A stretch of 64,000 bases of DNA from Scolanthus callimorphus. Lineage: Eukaryota; Cnidaria; Anthozoa; Actiniaria; Edwardsiidae. Numbering within the stretch: the stretch's first letter is position 1; each line of letters opens with the position of its first letter. The DNA lies in the NCBI GenBank assembly GCA_033964015.1, contig CM066925.1, positions 3,671,199 through 3,735,198 of the forward strand, in the 5' to 3' direction. This document shows, piece after piece, positions 34,061 to 45,289 of the stretch. The position numbers were made by a program, and so were the translations under genes. The notes below the pieces were generated by a model. It was not told the DNA's origin. It ran no database searches and saw nothing but the letters and a program-made list of their open reading frames with translations.

Positions 34061-34961
34061 TCCTCAAGCAATCACCTCAAACAGCTCCGTAAATCAAGCG
34101 AAAACAACAAACAAGGTAGGCGAGTAAATGAGAACCTGGAAAAAACTATAATTATTGAAGCAAAAATTCATTCGAAGGGATGTTTGCAGAAGGATAGAAG
34201 GTATTAGTACATTTTCTGCGAGGCACGCCAGATTGAGCGCTTTTTTTTGCAAATGTCGAACCGTTCAACATCATTGAACATGATTCAACGCGGATTCATC
34301 AACTCGATTCCACGCGTTCAACTTTTCTCCAAGTAACGTTTCAGTATAGGTAAAGTAATGTAGAGTAACGTTTCAGTATTGGTAAATCATACAACTTCGA
34401 GTTCAATTTGGAATAAATGACACTGTCCGATCCTTTTGAGTACTATGAAGCACTAAGAGGAATCGCAAATACCAAGTGCTTCGTTATCGAACGAATCGTT
34501 TTAGAGACAGTTTAAAAGTTAGCTATTGCAAATAGTCTTTTCATATTTTAGGGTTTTTTTAAATTTACCATGTATTTATAATATAATAGCTGTTTTATTC
34601 ATTATATAGAAAGATTACATGGATATTTTTTTTTTCTTCGAGTGTAGAAAATTTTAAGCAAGCTGTCTCGCTCAGGCGTATACTAGTTGAAATCCCTGTT
34701 ATTCCTGTTCAGTTTGGCTGCAAAGTTGACTTCGCGTGCTCGCGAAGTAAAATTTTAAGAAATGCAACAGGAAACTAACTTTTGCACCTCTGAGGGTCTA
34801 TCTAATAGCCTTAATTACTCCATGCCCTCGAGCGGGGTATTCCCGGGTTGCTTGACCGGTTATGCGAAACATTAAAAACGCCTAGCTGAGTTAGTGGATT
34901 TCTAGGCCAGCGAGCTAATTTGACTTAATGATTTATACTTTTCTCTCTTTCTGTTTTTCAG
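34061..34961. other. upstream region of the secreted-protein gene; no other gene seen
   Basis: AT-rich. The last 30 bases form a pyrimidine-rich splice acceptor (ctctctttctgtttttcag), so an untranslated first exon probably lies further upstream. I cannot place it or the promoter. Confidence 0.4.
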
Positions 34962-36930
34962 TTTCAACATGAGCAAAGGTCTAGTTGTAATGCTCCTTGC
35001 GAGTGTACTCCTTGTTGACCTATTTTCGGTATCGCTCGCCTGGAGACGGCGCCGTGCTGGCATGTTGCACAAGCGAAACTACAAACATAAAAAAGTGGAG
35101 CGACCCTTGGAGGACAACATTGAACGAAGGCCACAATCCGGTAAGGGACATGCCATTATTTACCTGAGTGGGTTGGGGTGGGGGGAACTAGGGGGCTGAG
35201 CACCCCCATTTTTTGAAGCTAGATATTTTTTGCATTTACACTTAAAGAAGAAAAGGAACAGAAGCGTCTCTGTTTTGTTTCTGTTTTGACATTAGGCTCA
35301 GAGAACGTAGGGGTTAAGATTACATTGTGACATATATTCATAAAAATGAATATGAAGTAAAAACATGAAAAAATGAAATTACGTGTCCACTTCATCTTTT
35401 GCCTCTTCGGCACCCCCACTTTTTAGGGTGCTCCACTCCCTTGGTCAAAGCTAAGGAACCGCGTTCATTATTTATCGCCTAGATTATTTACGTGAGAGGA
35501 TTTTGGGTAAACGGTAAAAATGCAATGATCCTGCCTATATAAGTACAATGATAAACGTAATCCCACCTCTCCCGTCCCCTATTTGACCTATTGTAGTACT
35601 GAATATATTTTATAGAAAAAGGGGCTTACCTTTTTCTTTCGTTGGCGCGAAGCGCGCCGGAATTTTGATAAACGCATTTCATGAAGCCTCAGAGAAAGGG
35701 TAGATGAACATGTTTTGTGTACGGTATAGTAAAGAATGCCTGTCGGGAGCCCAGAAGAACGCCACCTCAACTATATAGGCTAGATGAAAGCTTCTATTGA
35801 TGGGTTCCTGAGCCAACAAGGTTATATTATTCATGCGCGCCGCAAATGACGAAGTTATTATTATTCATGCGTGATGCGCGGCCCAAATGACGAATTTATA
35901 TGCTTGTAACGTCGAACTCACGCTTACCTATATTGGTTTTTTTCAAACATATAGTGATTTCCCGGGCAATTTTTGGAGAGTTTGCTTTTCGTCATCATAC
36001 ACTTGTTCTTGTAAACGGCGTTAGGGTAGTCCGTTCGTTGCTGTAAGGCTATATTAGATATGTCATTCTTTATGCGCGCGAAGCGCGCCGAAATTTTTAC
36101 TTAGTAAAAATGCTAATGATATAGAAGTTGCTGAAATAACCACTATCGGCATCTGTTTCACTCTCTTCGTCGTCCAAACGTTGTTGAAAAAAATTATGAC
36201 CCTCCCAAAACAGGAGTGGAAAAGCTTTTGACCCTCCCTTTAGACACGCGAAAAAAGTTAGGACCCTCCCACAAAAATAGGACAAAAATAAAGTTAGGGT
36301 CATCCGAGATGATACAAAACTGGGTGGTTCTCTTGAATGGCCAAACGAGAATATCAGTTTTTGGCAAATTATTACTGATTTTATTAATAATTCATTGATA
36401 ATTAATGAAAATATATCATCTGTGTTCTACCTTTGAAACGCTTTAAAATGATATATAATATGTACGTAGCCAAGAGTGGATTACCAAGAGTTTCGATATT
36501 TACTATGTACGCCCGAATGACAGTCAGAAAAGTGTCTATTTTTAGAACTAGGTTTCCCGCTAAAACTCGTCATCCACAGGGTTCCCACTTTCTCGCCACG
36601 CGAAGAGTTGTGAGATCCAGCCTAAAATTAAATCACAGATCATTCGAAAACTCAAAATCAGCCTATCAACGGCCCAAAGTGGCTGTCACTAGATGAGCCT
36701 TGGAAATTATAGCCAAACAGTGTAGATTTGCACCAATTGATTTACGTTTTCTTTCTTGGTTTTATAATTGAAACGAAGAAACATTTTTTTTCTTTCCAGA
36801 TGATGATTCTACAGACAATGCAGAACGAGGATTTCGCTCAGACGAGATCTACGAAACTCCGTGTCCAACCTGTAGGGATCGTGAAAAGTTTGAAGATCAG
36901 GTTGATGTGCCTTGGGCTGAGTGGCATTAA
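34962..36930 (+). CDS. small secreted protein with CxxC motif, two coding exons (host gene)
   Basis: Exon 1 follows an acceptor ending at 34961. ATG is at 34969 and the coding part ends at 35140 before GTAAGG. Exon 2 starts at 36800 after ctttccag and stops at TAA 36928-36930. The phases match and give exactly 100 residues. The protein starts MSKGLVVMLLASVLLV, a clear signal peptide (cleavage likely after VSLA), then WRRRR, a basic segment and a long acidic Asp/Glu-rich tail with CPTC as its only cysteines. The basic cluster could be a processing site. I do not recognise a family; a prohormone or secreted regulator is possible. The intron carries a 180-bp dispersed repeat (36471-36650). Tandem AATAAA signals at 37867 and 37894 may end a long 3' UTR. 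Confidence 0.7.
35141..36799 (+). other. intron of the secreted-protein gene
   Basis: GT...AG bounded. It contains runs with short inverted repeats (gcacccccattttt near 35200 and its complement near 35410), GC palindromes (gcgcgaagcgcgcc near 35645 and 36075) and the dispersed repeat at 36471-36650. No separate gene is seen. Confidence 0.55.
36471..36650 (+). repeat. dispersed repeat, second copy at 51294-51474
   Basis: About 180 bp with nearly 90% identity by eye to 51294-51474 (shared blocks: cagtcagaaaagtgtctatt, catccacagggttcccactt). The inverted start of the same sequence also appears at 51570-51600. Open frames in both copies reflect shared ancestry and are not proposed as genes. Confidence 0.75.
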
Positions 36931-39190
36931 GGCATGCCTCTAAAACGAGGTCCTGCCTTTTTGTAACTTTGTTATTTTTCAAGGAAAATCTTTCAAACTT
37001 GGCCCACAAACACGATTTGGAATTCTGATTTCGATTAAGTTGTTGTTGCCATGGTAACAATGTCACGTGACTCACCATCCGCCATTTTGGATGAAATGTT
37101 TAGCGCCCGTGCAAGTATGTAGAGAAGATGAAAAATAGAAATTTCTTTTCAGCATAATCTTTCTATCATTAGTCTTTCTGTAAACCTAATTGGATATCGT
37201 GGATCATGTTAGCAAAATAAGGTGCATGTAAATCATTCACTCTTCATTGGAATTGGACAACATTGCAAGCCAATTATGCTCTAGATCAACGAATATGCAA
37301 TCATTGTAATAAGATGAGCAACATGCCAATCTTAGGAAAAAAAGTATATCATGATAAAACAAAATTGTATTTAAGCTCCGTTCAGAAAAGTATGTTCCTG
37401 TTTAATAACAATCCTTTTATATGACGCTCTTAATTAGCCATTTCAAATAAGGAATATCAAAATTGATCGAAACAACTTGAAATATAGGTATATTGTGAAT
37501 TGCTTGCACTTAAAGGCAGCCCGTGTCAGCCACTCTTTTGTTTTTGTTTTCGTTCGGTATTAGAAGAGAAATTACGTGAAGAAATCTCTAAATGGACATA
37601 TAAACACAAACTAGATTCATATTTGGTTTGCCAAATTCAATTGAGAAAATTGCTATTTTAATTCTCTAAATCAGCCGATGGAATTGAAATGGATGCTTTG
37701 TCCGACTTTGTTTGTTGCTATGCTGTCAGAATGGCGGCTGACACAAGCTCTTTAATGTTACAATTCTTCAGTTAATATTACCTATAAGTTTATATTAACG
37801 CAACTTTTTTGCACTTTGTTTTATTTCTATTGTTGTTTAGGCAATACCATTACGTATATGGATATTAATAAAGTTATTGTATTGTATTGTACTAATAAAG
37901 TTATTGTATCATAAGCATGGGTTTTTTTTATGGGCAACAAAACAAGCCACACCCAACGGACAGCATAAAGAGTTTACGGAGCTTTTTAGAGCTACTTTTT
38001 TACTTTTATTAAGCCTACATAGAAGTTGGCACGTTCCTTTTTAATGATTTAAGATTCTAATAATACAGTTGAGATTCTAATAGTACAATGGTACGTGCGA
38101 AATAAGAAAAAAAGAGATAAAAATGATCGACAGGTTTTTCACCTGCATAATACGAAGTATGCTAAAACTGGTGCAAAATGCGATGACTACAGCAGTAGAA
38201 GTAAGGCATATTGCAGTCCGACTTATTTTTTGGAGACATGCCCTAAAAATAGGGGAAAAACACTGTGGCTTACGTTTCTCGAACGTCTCGAAACGTTTGA
38301 GGAACGACGGTGGGAAGAGACAAAGCAAATATAGAAGCATGCCCTTTGTTTGATTCTTAAGAAACAATAGGACTGGAAATTACGTTCCAGTTAAATTGAG
38401 GGGTGGAACCTGGGCAGGCACCCTCTTGTTGAGAAGATTAGAGTTTTCTGTGCTTCGCGGTGACACAAGCTCTCCTCGCTCAGTGTTGTCTGAATAGAAC
38501 TGAAATCGTTTCAATGCAGTAATGTTTATTGTTGACTTCACTTACATGAAAAGTGGAAACCATTTCAGCTTTATTCAAACAATTTTTTAAAACTCTTATT
38601 GTCGAGCCAATCATTCTATAGGATGTCCTTGCGCGGAGGGGATTGAGGTTGGGCATCGCGAAGGTGGGGAGATGCTCAACAAGTGATCGAAAAGCAAAAT
38701 GAAATAGCAATATGACGGCGAAATAATAAACTGTGTCACAGGCACATAAAAGGGTACTAGACTTTCTGTATAAGACCAAAAAAGTGGGACTTAGCCGTGT
38801 TTTTATAGAAATAGGAGGCCATATTTAATTTTACCCCCACTTTGTCTATTCACTGATTTCAAGAAATCGGTTAAATTTATTCAAAGAAAACGATACCAAT
38901 CGGAAAGCTGAATAGTTGTTTTGTTGACTGGCAAAAATGACACTAATCGGGGAACGTTTTATGACTAAACTCGGTGTCTAAACCTTTATGTTGTTTTGCC
39001 TTTGAATAGGTGTACGCCACCTTAATGCTATCAAAAGCAGCTATTATATCGTTTTAAAGCTAAAAGGTTGCTCTATCTTATGAAGTTGTTCATTTTAGTG
39101 AACTTTACATTTTTCTTGTATTTTAAGAACCCGAATTAAAACTACCCTGTTTATTTGAGAAGCTACCAGACTATTAGCGCTTTGTTGCAC
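36931..39190. other. probable 3' UTR then no gene seen
   Basis: 36931 to about 37900 could be the 3' UTR of the secreted-protein gene. It includes a dispersed repeat (37013-37195, relative at 8315-8440) and ends with tandem polyadenylation signals in a short duplicated tract (aataaagttattgta). 37920-39190 has only short open frames without domains. Confidence 0.45.
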
Positions 39191-39219
39191 AATTGTGACG
39201 GCTCACGCAAAAACGTACA

Positions 39220-39510
39220 CTAACGGTTTGGCCGTTATTTTGCCAATTTTAACGCTTTGTAACGCTTTCCTTGACCGTTATAACGGTTTTGGAAAACATG
39301 ATAACGGTCTGTTAAAAAAAATAACGCTTTTGCAAAACGTTATAACGGCTGTTGCTGAAAAAGTAACGCTTTGCCATGAACGTTGTAACGGGCTGGGTTC
39401 CTGAAAATAACGCTCTGTCTACGAGACATAACGGCCGTTAAAAACATGATAACGCTCGAAAGAGAAAGTGTAACGGCCTGTGCGAATCCTATAACGGCTG
39501 GCAATTGGAA
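39220..39510. repeat. left subterminal array of TAACGG / TAACGCT motifs
   Basis: Roughly 15 occurrences of taacgg, ccgtta or taacgct with spacers of 8-25 bp. Several are paired head-to-head as ccgttataacgg or ataacggccgtta. A matching array lies at 43310-43615. Confidence 0.85.
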
Positions 39511-40478
39511 AAAGGAACGCTATATTATTATGTGAATACTCATTCTGTGATAAGTTCCAGACGTTCGTACCCCGGGTTCGTACTACTACTGATTTCTTCT
39601 TTCCGATCTCGTGTACCTTATAAACTCGCATTGTTAAAAGTATCCTATATATCCATAATCTGTATGCCTTGCTTTATAAAGATGTTTTTGCCTCGCAAAC
39701 CGCGTGTCATTCGAGTCTCGATTTTTGCCGCCCAACTTGTGTGCCATTGGAGTTTTAGTGTTTCTGATTATCAGTTAACGTTACAGCGTAATGCAGGGAT
39801 ATGTTCACGTACTTACCGTCTTCAGTTGAGCGTCTATAAAAAAAACACCGCGCTATTCTTCACTTCTAACTTCTGGCCGGGCGCTTTTTGTTTCTAGTAC
39901 GCTGGTAGTCCAAGAGAGCTAACCCAAAATGGTGTCTCAACGGAGCACGATCGCTAAGACGTAGAATCTCACTTTAAACTTCCGTTACTACCTGGCCGAT
40001 CAAAACACTGTCCATGTGTGACAAAAGAACCGTTTGTAATTTCCATATTTGGAAAGTATTTGCATGTTGTCTTGACAACAAATGAAAACGAAGTTTAAAA
40101 GGTCCACCGTAATTTCGGGTAAATATTCAACACAATGTTCTCAACACATTATATTTGCAATGTAGAAGTGACTGTGGATGGCTCTTAAAGAGGAGTATTG
40201 AAAAAAAGTTCGTTTCTGACTGGATGCCTTGGAATCCGTTCGCGCTCGCGCACCGGAGAATTGTGACGTGGATCACGCTTACGCCGGAGGAGTTGATAAC
40301 TTGCATGATGAACACGCGCCTTATTTTAAGCAATAAATAAAAATACACAAATATACAATATATTAACATTTATTAACATTTGAAGATTTTTAGTACTCTA
40401 TATCTTTCAATTAAACAACTATACTGTATTAAGATCGATTTGATATCAAATGGAGATAATAACTCGGTCATTACTTAG

Positions 40479-41259
40479 TCATGGAGGCGGTGCAACAATG
40501 TCTTCAGTGCCCGCACGGCAGAATTGCCTGATCTCCCTGTACAGATACGTCTTGCGCTCTGCAGAGAGACCTGCCGGTTGAATCATGTTCGGCAATACCG
40601 ACCGCGGAGGAGGAAAAGCCTGGTTCTTGAGCAGCATGAATGACTGCTCATCCGACGAAACAAACTCCTTGAAAAACACTACGCCAGGATGTTCCCTAGA
40701 AAAGCGGAAGTGATGATACTTCTTAATGTTGGGCAACTTGCGAAAATACTTCTCTAAAAAAGAAGCCCAGTCGTAAACCGGTACAATAACTTTACCATCG
40801 TGCGTGCCAACTAATTGCGCCTTATTAACGCCTTGGTTGCTCGAACAATCTACCATGCGCGCAAGCTCGTACAAGGAAGATACATAAGTAACTTTAAACG
40901 ATTTCTTTAGAATACCGAAGCAACGGTCTGGACTGAACTTGGTGTGTCCTGCGATAAGAAAAGAAAATTCTATACTATGGTGCAAGTCTAATAAAGTACG
41001 CCATGCCAGAAACCACAGGAAGTATTTGTTCTTGTTTTGTCCACTACAGTTATCGCAATGAAAATGTGCGTTAGTTTCTCCTAGACCATGACTGTGCAAG
41101 TAAAAGTGCACGTAGCTAATTGTAGCATTGGCTCCTTTTCCAGTTGAGCAAGCCTCATCGATCACAAAGTTCACTTGTTGTGGTATTGCCTCGCACATAA
41201 CACCAAATATCCCACAGAAAGGAGATAAGATTGGTAACTCAGCCTGAAGGCAAGCGGCA
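40479..41259 (-). CDS. RNaseH/DDE-like transposon protein (DUF7869-type), N-terminally incomplete
   Basis: The frame is open from about 41259 down to a stop at 40479. It holds CGIFGV, VNFVIDEACSTGKGANATI, HFHCDNCSGQNKNKYFLW, SFLIAGHTKFSPDRCFG and, towards the end, YHHFRFSREHPGVVF. Asp in VIDEA and in HCDNC could be the first two catalytic acids of an RNase H-like fold. I associate this family with repetitive cnidarian proteins labelled DUF7869, from memory. The first ATG (41198) lies after the conserved CGIFGV, and the frame upstream runs into the oppositely transcribed BEN gene. The N-terminal half therefore seems lost, perhaps by an internal deletion at about 41200-41260. The product is probably the transposase, now truncated. 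Confidence 0.7.
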
Positions 41260-43085
41260 GCGTTACCCTCCCCTTCATCCCGGAGACGCTGTTGAGATCA
41301 AGTTTGGCACCAAGTGGTTTCCGGCAGAGGTGGTTGAAACTTGGGGCGATAATTCCTCGGAAGGTAAATTAAACTCGTCATATGGAAGTGCAAACCTCTT
41401 AGATTATTCACAAGCTCGTTTTTATTCATAGATCCGTCAGAAAAGGAACATCCGAACGAAGAGGCAACTGTTGACCACTACGAGGAGTTCATCAAGGAAC
41501 AGAGGGCACGCGAGAGACAGTGGACCAAAACCCGGCAGCAGAAACAACAGCCGCCGCCATCTACAGAGGCTAATACCGACGAAACTACAGTCCTTCGCGA
41601 AAAACTGGATGAGAAAGAGAGAGAATGCAACACTTTAAAGCAAAAACTAAAGGATCTGACAGAGACCAAGGAGAGCGCACAGGAAAGACAACGAGAGACT
41701 AATGAGTTCATTTGTCAGGTACTTATACGGCTCATAATTTGTTTTAGTCTGTCGGTCTGTTGGAGTACGGATCGAATGTAGATGATAATCCCTCGTTCTT
41801 TTCTGACTTGTCTTTTGTATTTTAGGCTGTAAGGCGCCTTGAGGAATCTGTGGCATCCATGGAGGGAAGGATCGTGGACCGCCTTGAGGAATCTATGGCA
41901 TCCATGGAGGGAGGATCGTGGAGCGCATTTGTGGGCGTCTCACAACGTTAGAGGCCGCTGTGACCGTGGGAGCATTTCCGATAGACGCCAGTTCTCTCCC
42001 TTCTCTATCTTTGAACCATGTGAGTTTTACTGATAGAAGTCATACACATTAGCTAAATTCACACTAGAGACGAGTTTCCCGTCTGAGACGAGCTTCTCGT
42101 TAGAAAAACTCCTGTCTTGTTATGAAACTAGTCAGCTTGTTATCGCCAAACTTTCTCCTTCGAAAAAACTTTTTTTGCGTGATCACATAAGAACAGGTAA
42201 CACATTCAATACGAGAAACAGGAAATCGGCTTTCTTGTAGGGTGTTTTTTTCCAGAGATATTCCCGCCTAGGTTCAGATGCGCGTTGAAGTGCGTGCATT
42301 GCAGACCGTAATAGTTTTTTTTTTATGTTCGAAAAGGAGATTAATGTTTCATTTGTTTCAGCAGCAAGAACTTATCCCGACAGTTGCCATGGAGACGGAC
42401 CCCGCTCAGGAACTAGAGACGATAGACATGGCGGACTTTCACGATTTGTGTCCCGTACAACCAGCAGAGCCCAGCACCTCTACTCCGTTGATCGCGAAAC
42501 CCTTGGTCGCGCCGGTACCAGAGGAACTACTGCGAAGCTGCGTCACACCGCGAAAGATTCCGCTCATCAAGAAAGTGCTCGAGAAGGAACACCGCCGTGA
42601 ACAATGCGGCCCGAGACTTCTGACTCACTTCTTCTCGCAAGAGGTTCTTTCCTCTTGCAATATTGATGGGACCCATGGGAAGGGTGCCCTGGATTCTACG
42701 AGGCTGCACTCTTTGAAAGGTACATTTTAAAACAAGAAACACAGAAAACACGGTAGCAAAACCGTACTTTAATGGTCGGCAGTATATTTTCGTAAACATC
42801 TTTGCAAGGGAGATCGTGAAAGCGAAGCAAAGCCGCTGATAAAATCTTTGTTGAATAACACTCCCGATAAATCCCGCGGAAGGCAATTTAATTTGCGGAC
42901 CTGCCCTCAGGCATCCTGCGTAAGAAATTAATGTTTTCCTTTCTATTTTCATTTCAGCTTTACTCTACAAACGTTACCCGCTTGCGCCAGAGGAGGACGA
43001 AGCAAAAAGCTGGCAAAAGTGCAAATCAAAAATCAATGATCGCCTGAGGACCAAGAAATTTCAAAGAGCACAAAGGCAGAAATAA
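41231..43085 (+). CDS. BEN-domain protein, five exons, one frame break
   Basis: Exons with matching GT-AG phases: 41231?-41363, 41432-41718, 41826-42019, 42362-42719, 42958-43085. Exon 1 has GDAVEIKFGTKWFPAEVVE, a Tudor/SH3-like pattern; exon 2 is a long coiled coil (LREKLDEKERECNTLKQKL). Exon 3 contains a duplicated motif (RLEES.ASMEG), with a one-base loss near 41912 in the second copy. Exons 4-5 form a BEN domain (LLTHFFSQEVLSS, GTHGKGALDS, then YKRYPL and WQKCKSKINDRLR). BEN domains bind DNA and chromatin proteins. No ATG precedes exon 1 in frame; the frame could begin at a lost start in aagattggta (one extra T) or at an unseen exon. The stop codon overlaps an AATAAA (43081-43086). Confidence 0.7.
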
Positions 43086-43309
43086 AATGATTTTTCAATT
43101 CAATGTAATTAATTTCTAATCAACCAAAAGGAATTTCGCTATTACTAAAATATTAATTCTTTGTAACGAAGACTAGTTATGTGAAATAAACATCAGGTTA
43201 ACCATATGAATTTGTCGTTTATTTTGTAGCGATTGTATTCATTACGGAAAAAGTTGCGCGCTCTGAGCGAATCTCGCGAATACGTGTTGGTCCCTGAATG
43301 AAAGATAAC

Positions 43310-43615
43310 GGTTCTTGATATTAAAGAAGTAACGGTTTGGCAAAACGATGTAACGGCTTGACTGAATAAGATAACGGCCTCATTTCAAGGTGTAACGCTC
43401 TGGCAAAACTTTGTAACGCTTGCTTGTCTTCAAAATAACGCTTTTGGCAAACCGTTATAACGGCCTGATTTAAAATATTAACGCTTTGCCAAAACTAGAT
43501 AACGGTCTGCCATGAAAAAATAACGTTCTGCCTAAGCATGATAACGGTCTCAAAGGCCGTTATAACGGTTGTTAACGCTTTACCGTTATAACGGGGAAAC
43601 CGTTAGTGTACGTTT
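43310..43615. repeat. right subterminal array of TAACGG / TAACGCT motifs
   Basis: Counterpart of 39220-39510: about 16 motifs, mostly taacgg or taacgct preceded by a two-base AT step, ending in ccgttataacgg pairs close to the inverted end. Confidence 0.85.
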
Positions 43616-43635
43616 TTGCGTGAGCCGTCACAATT

Positions 43636-45081
43636 TAGCACTTTATCGGATTTTACTCACAAAGCTAATGAACTGTGTGCGGGATTTTTGATATTGTGCA
43701 TATATACAAAAATATTAGGCCGCCAAGTTGAAGCGAGCCTGTGTTGCAAGTAAAAAATAAAGTTGCATTTTTCAGTAGTTCTTTCTATCTCAAAAACTGG
43801 CTACAACTAGGGCCAGCCCCTGCTCTTCCAGTCAAAGCTATGCCACCGACACATACATTTTCTGAAAGGGCATTAACATTAGATAGTTACCATGCAGTTT
43901 ATTATTTCAAGAGTTATATGGTCTTCATGGTGAAATAACCATGATAATAACTCCCCAAAACATGAAAATGGGACAAAACTGGGACCTCCCTGTAACTTTT
44001 CACGCTGGGGCCAACCACCCCCCAAAATGCGTCATTCAAACTTTGAGTTGAATCTGAAAAAAAAAAATATATATATATATAGGAGAAAATAAAAGGAAAG
44101 GAAAGTAAGAAATAAACCAAAAGTGTATAAAAAAATATAAGGAAAAAAGAAATAAATAAATATACTGATTGATAAGAAATGAAAAAAACGGAATGAAAAA
44201 AAAATGGATAAAAAATGATATAAATATACGCAAAAGGGAAATGTACAATATTACAATTGGGAGAAGTAGAGTGGAAAAAAGGGGAGTAAAAAGTAAAAAA
44301 TAGAAAGATAAAACAGGAAGAAAAATAGTAAAAATATAAAGAGCGTAGTTGTTGTGCGTAGTGGGTAGGGGTGTGCGGCACAACCACAAAATGAGACAAC
44401 ACAAGCAGCCACAATGTAGCTTTAAACACACACACAGTTATGCATGCAGCAGACACTTCACTCTACAAGACATTTATGAATGGAATGCATACATGTGAAA
44501 GCGAATTGGTCTATAATCTCAAGATGGCAGACAAACACAGAATGTATATAAAATGCGAGTAAAATACAGTACATGTATGAAGCTTTTCGCAAGAATTAGG
44601 CGGGCTACTGGATTTTAATCTTGTTACACCTTCCTCATTATGCGGGCTTTTACAGCTATGTGAATGAAAGTTTGCAAAACCTTGAAATGGGAAGAAACTC
44701 ATCTACTCTACACATCAACATATTATCGTATGCTTCAATCTAGAATAATTCACAGCTCTTTGTGTACACACTGGCGGCAGGGTGCTGGAGTCTAAAGCAT
44801 AGGCGAACAATCACAAGCACAGACAACAATATAACAACATTAGATGGCAGTCTGGGAAAAGTAATTTATAGCACAGGACTGCAACCCATACGTCGTAACA
44901 TTCGGAAGTGAAGGAAACATTCAAGTCTCATGTAAATAAACAGCCTTCATTCCTGCATATAAGCTTAAGCCTATGTTACCTTCGCTTGCTATATAGTATC
45001 CAATTCAGCGTTCCCATCATCTACGCGAGCTAAAATCAGAGTTTTCCACGAATCTCACTTCTGAAGAAAACCATTGTTAAT
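43636..45081. other. no gene seen; polypurine tract 44048-44360
   Basis: About 310 bases at 44048-44360 are nearly all A/G on the plus strand, with interspersed T and (TA)n. The long minus-strand frames across it are Phe/Tyr/Ile-rich and follow from this bias. The remainder is AT-rich without recognisable genes. TTAAT at 45077-45081 is the left target duplication of the BEL element. Confidence 0.55.
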
Positions 45082-45204
45082 TGTTGCAGACATTTTCATG
45101 TTAATTATGCTAATATTATGATTGCGTCACTTTTCGCGCCAAAATGTAATTTATGCGCATGTTAATGATAATAAAGCAGGTTCGGTAGAAAAACGTTTAC
45201 AACA
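45082..45204 (+). repeat. left LTR of the BEL/Pao element
   Basis: 123 bp, TG...CA. It contains aataaa at about 45171, the probable polyadenylation signal, within the 43-base stretch that the right LTR lacks. Confidence 0.92.
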
Positions 45205-45222
45205 TGGCGCCCAACGTGGGGC
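45205..45222 (+). promoter_or_regulatory. primer-binding site, tRNA-Lys type
   Basis: tggcgcccaacgtggggc directly follows the LTR. It is the 18-base sequence I know as the complement of the 3' end of tRNA-Lys(1,2), used by several retroviruses. Confidence 0.85.
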
Positions 45223-45289
45223 TGAAGCGAAAAATAGCGTAAAATCGAGTCAAAAGAGCGAAAATCGAAGTACAAACCGTTAAGAGAGG

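Larger units (their letters stand above)
39195..43631. mobile_element. unassigned DNA transposon with RNaseH/DDE-like gene and BEN-domain gene
   Basis: The inverted ends share about 35 bp starting gtgacggctcacgcaaaaac, flanked by AATT on both sides (39191-39194, 43632-43635). AATT is its own reverse complement, so it may be either a 4-bp duplication or part of the ends. Subterminal regions (39220-39510, 43310-43615) hold about 15 copies each of taacgg/taacgct motifs at 20-30 bp spacing in both orientations, presumably transposase binding sites. Two genes are divergent: a minus-strand RNaseH/DDE-like protein and a plus-strand five-exon BEN-domain gene. I cannot place it in a named superfamily. 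Confidence 0.8.

Noticed and set aside
43914..44456. Minus-strand open frames rich in Phe/Tyr/Ile, resembling membrane proteins
   Set aside because: They are a direct consequence of the polypurine tract; there are no conserved motifs.
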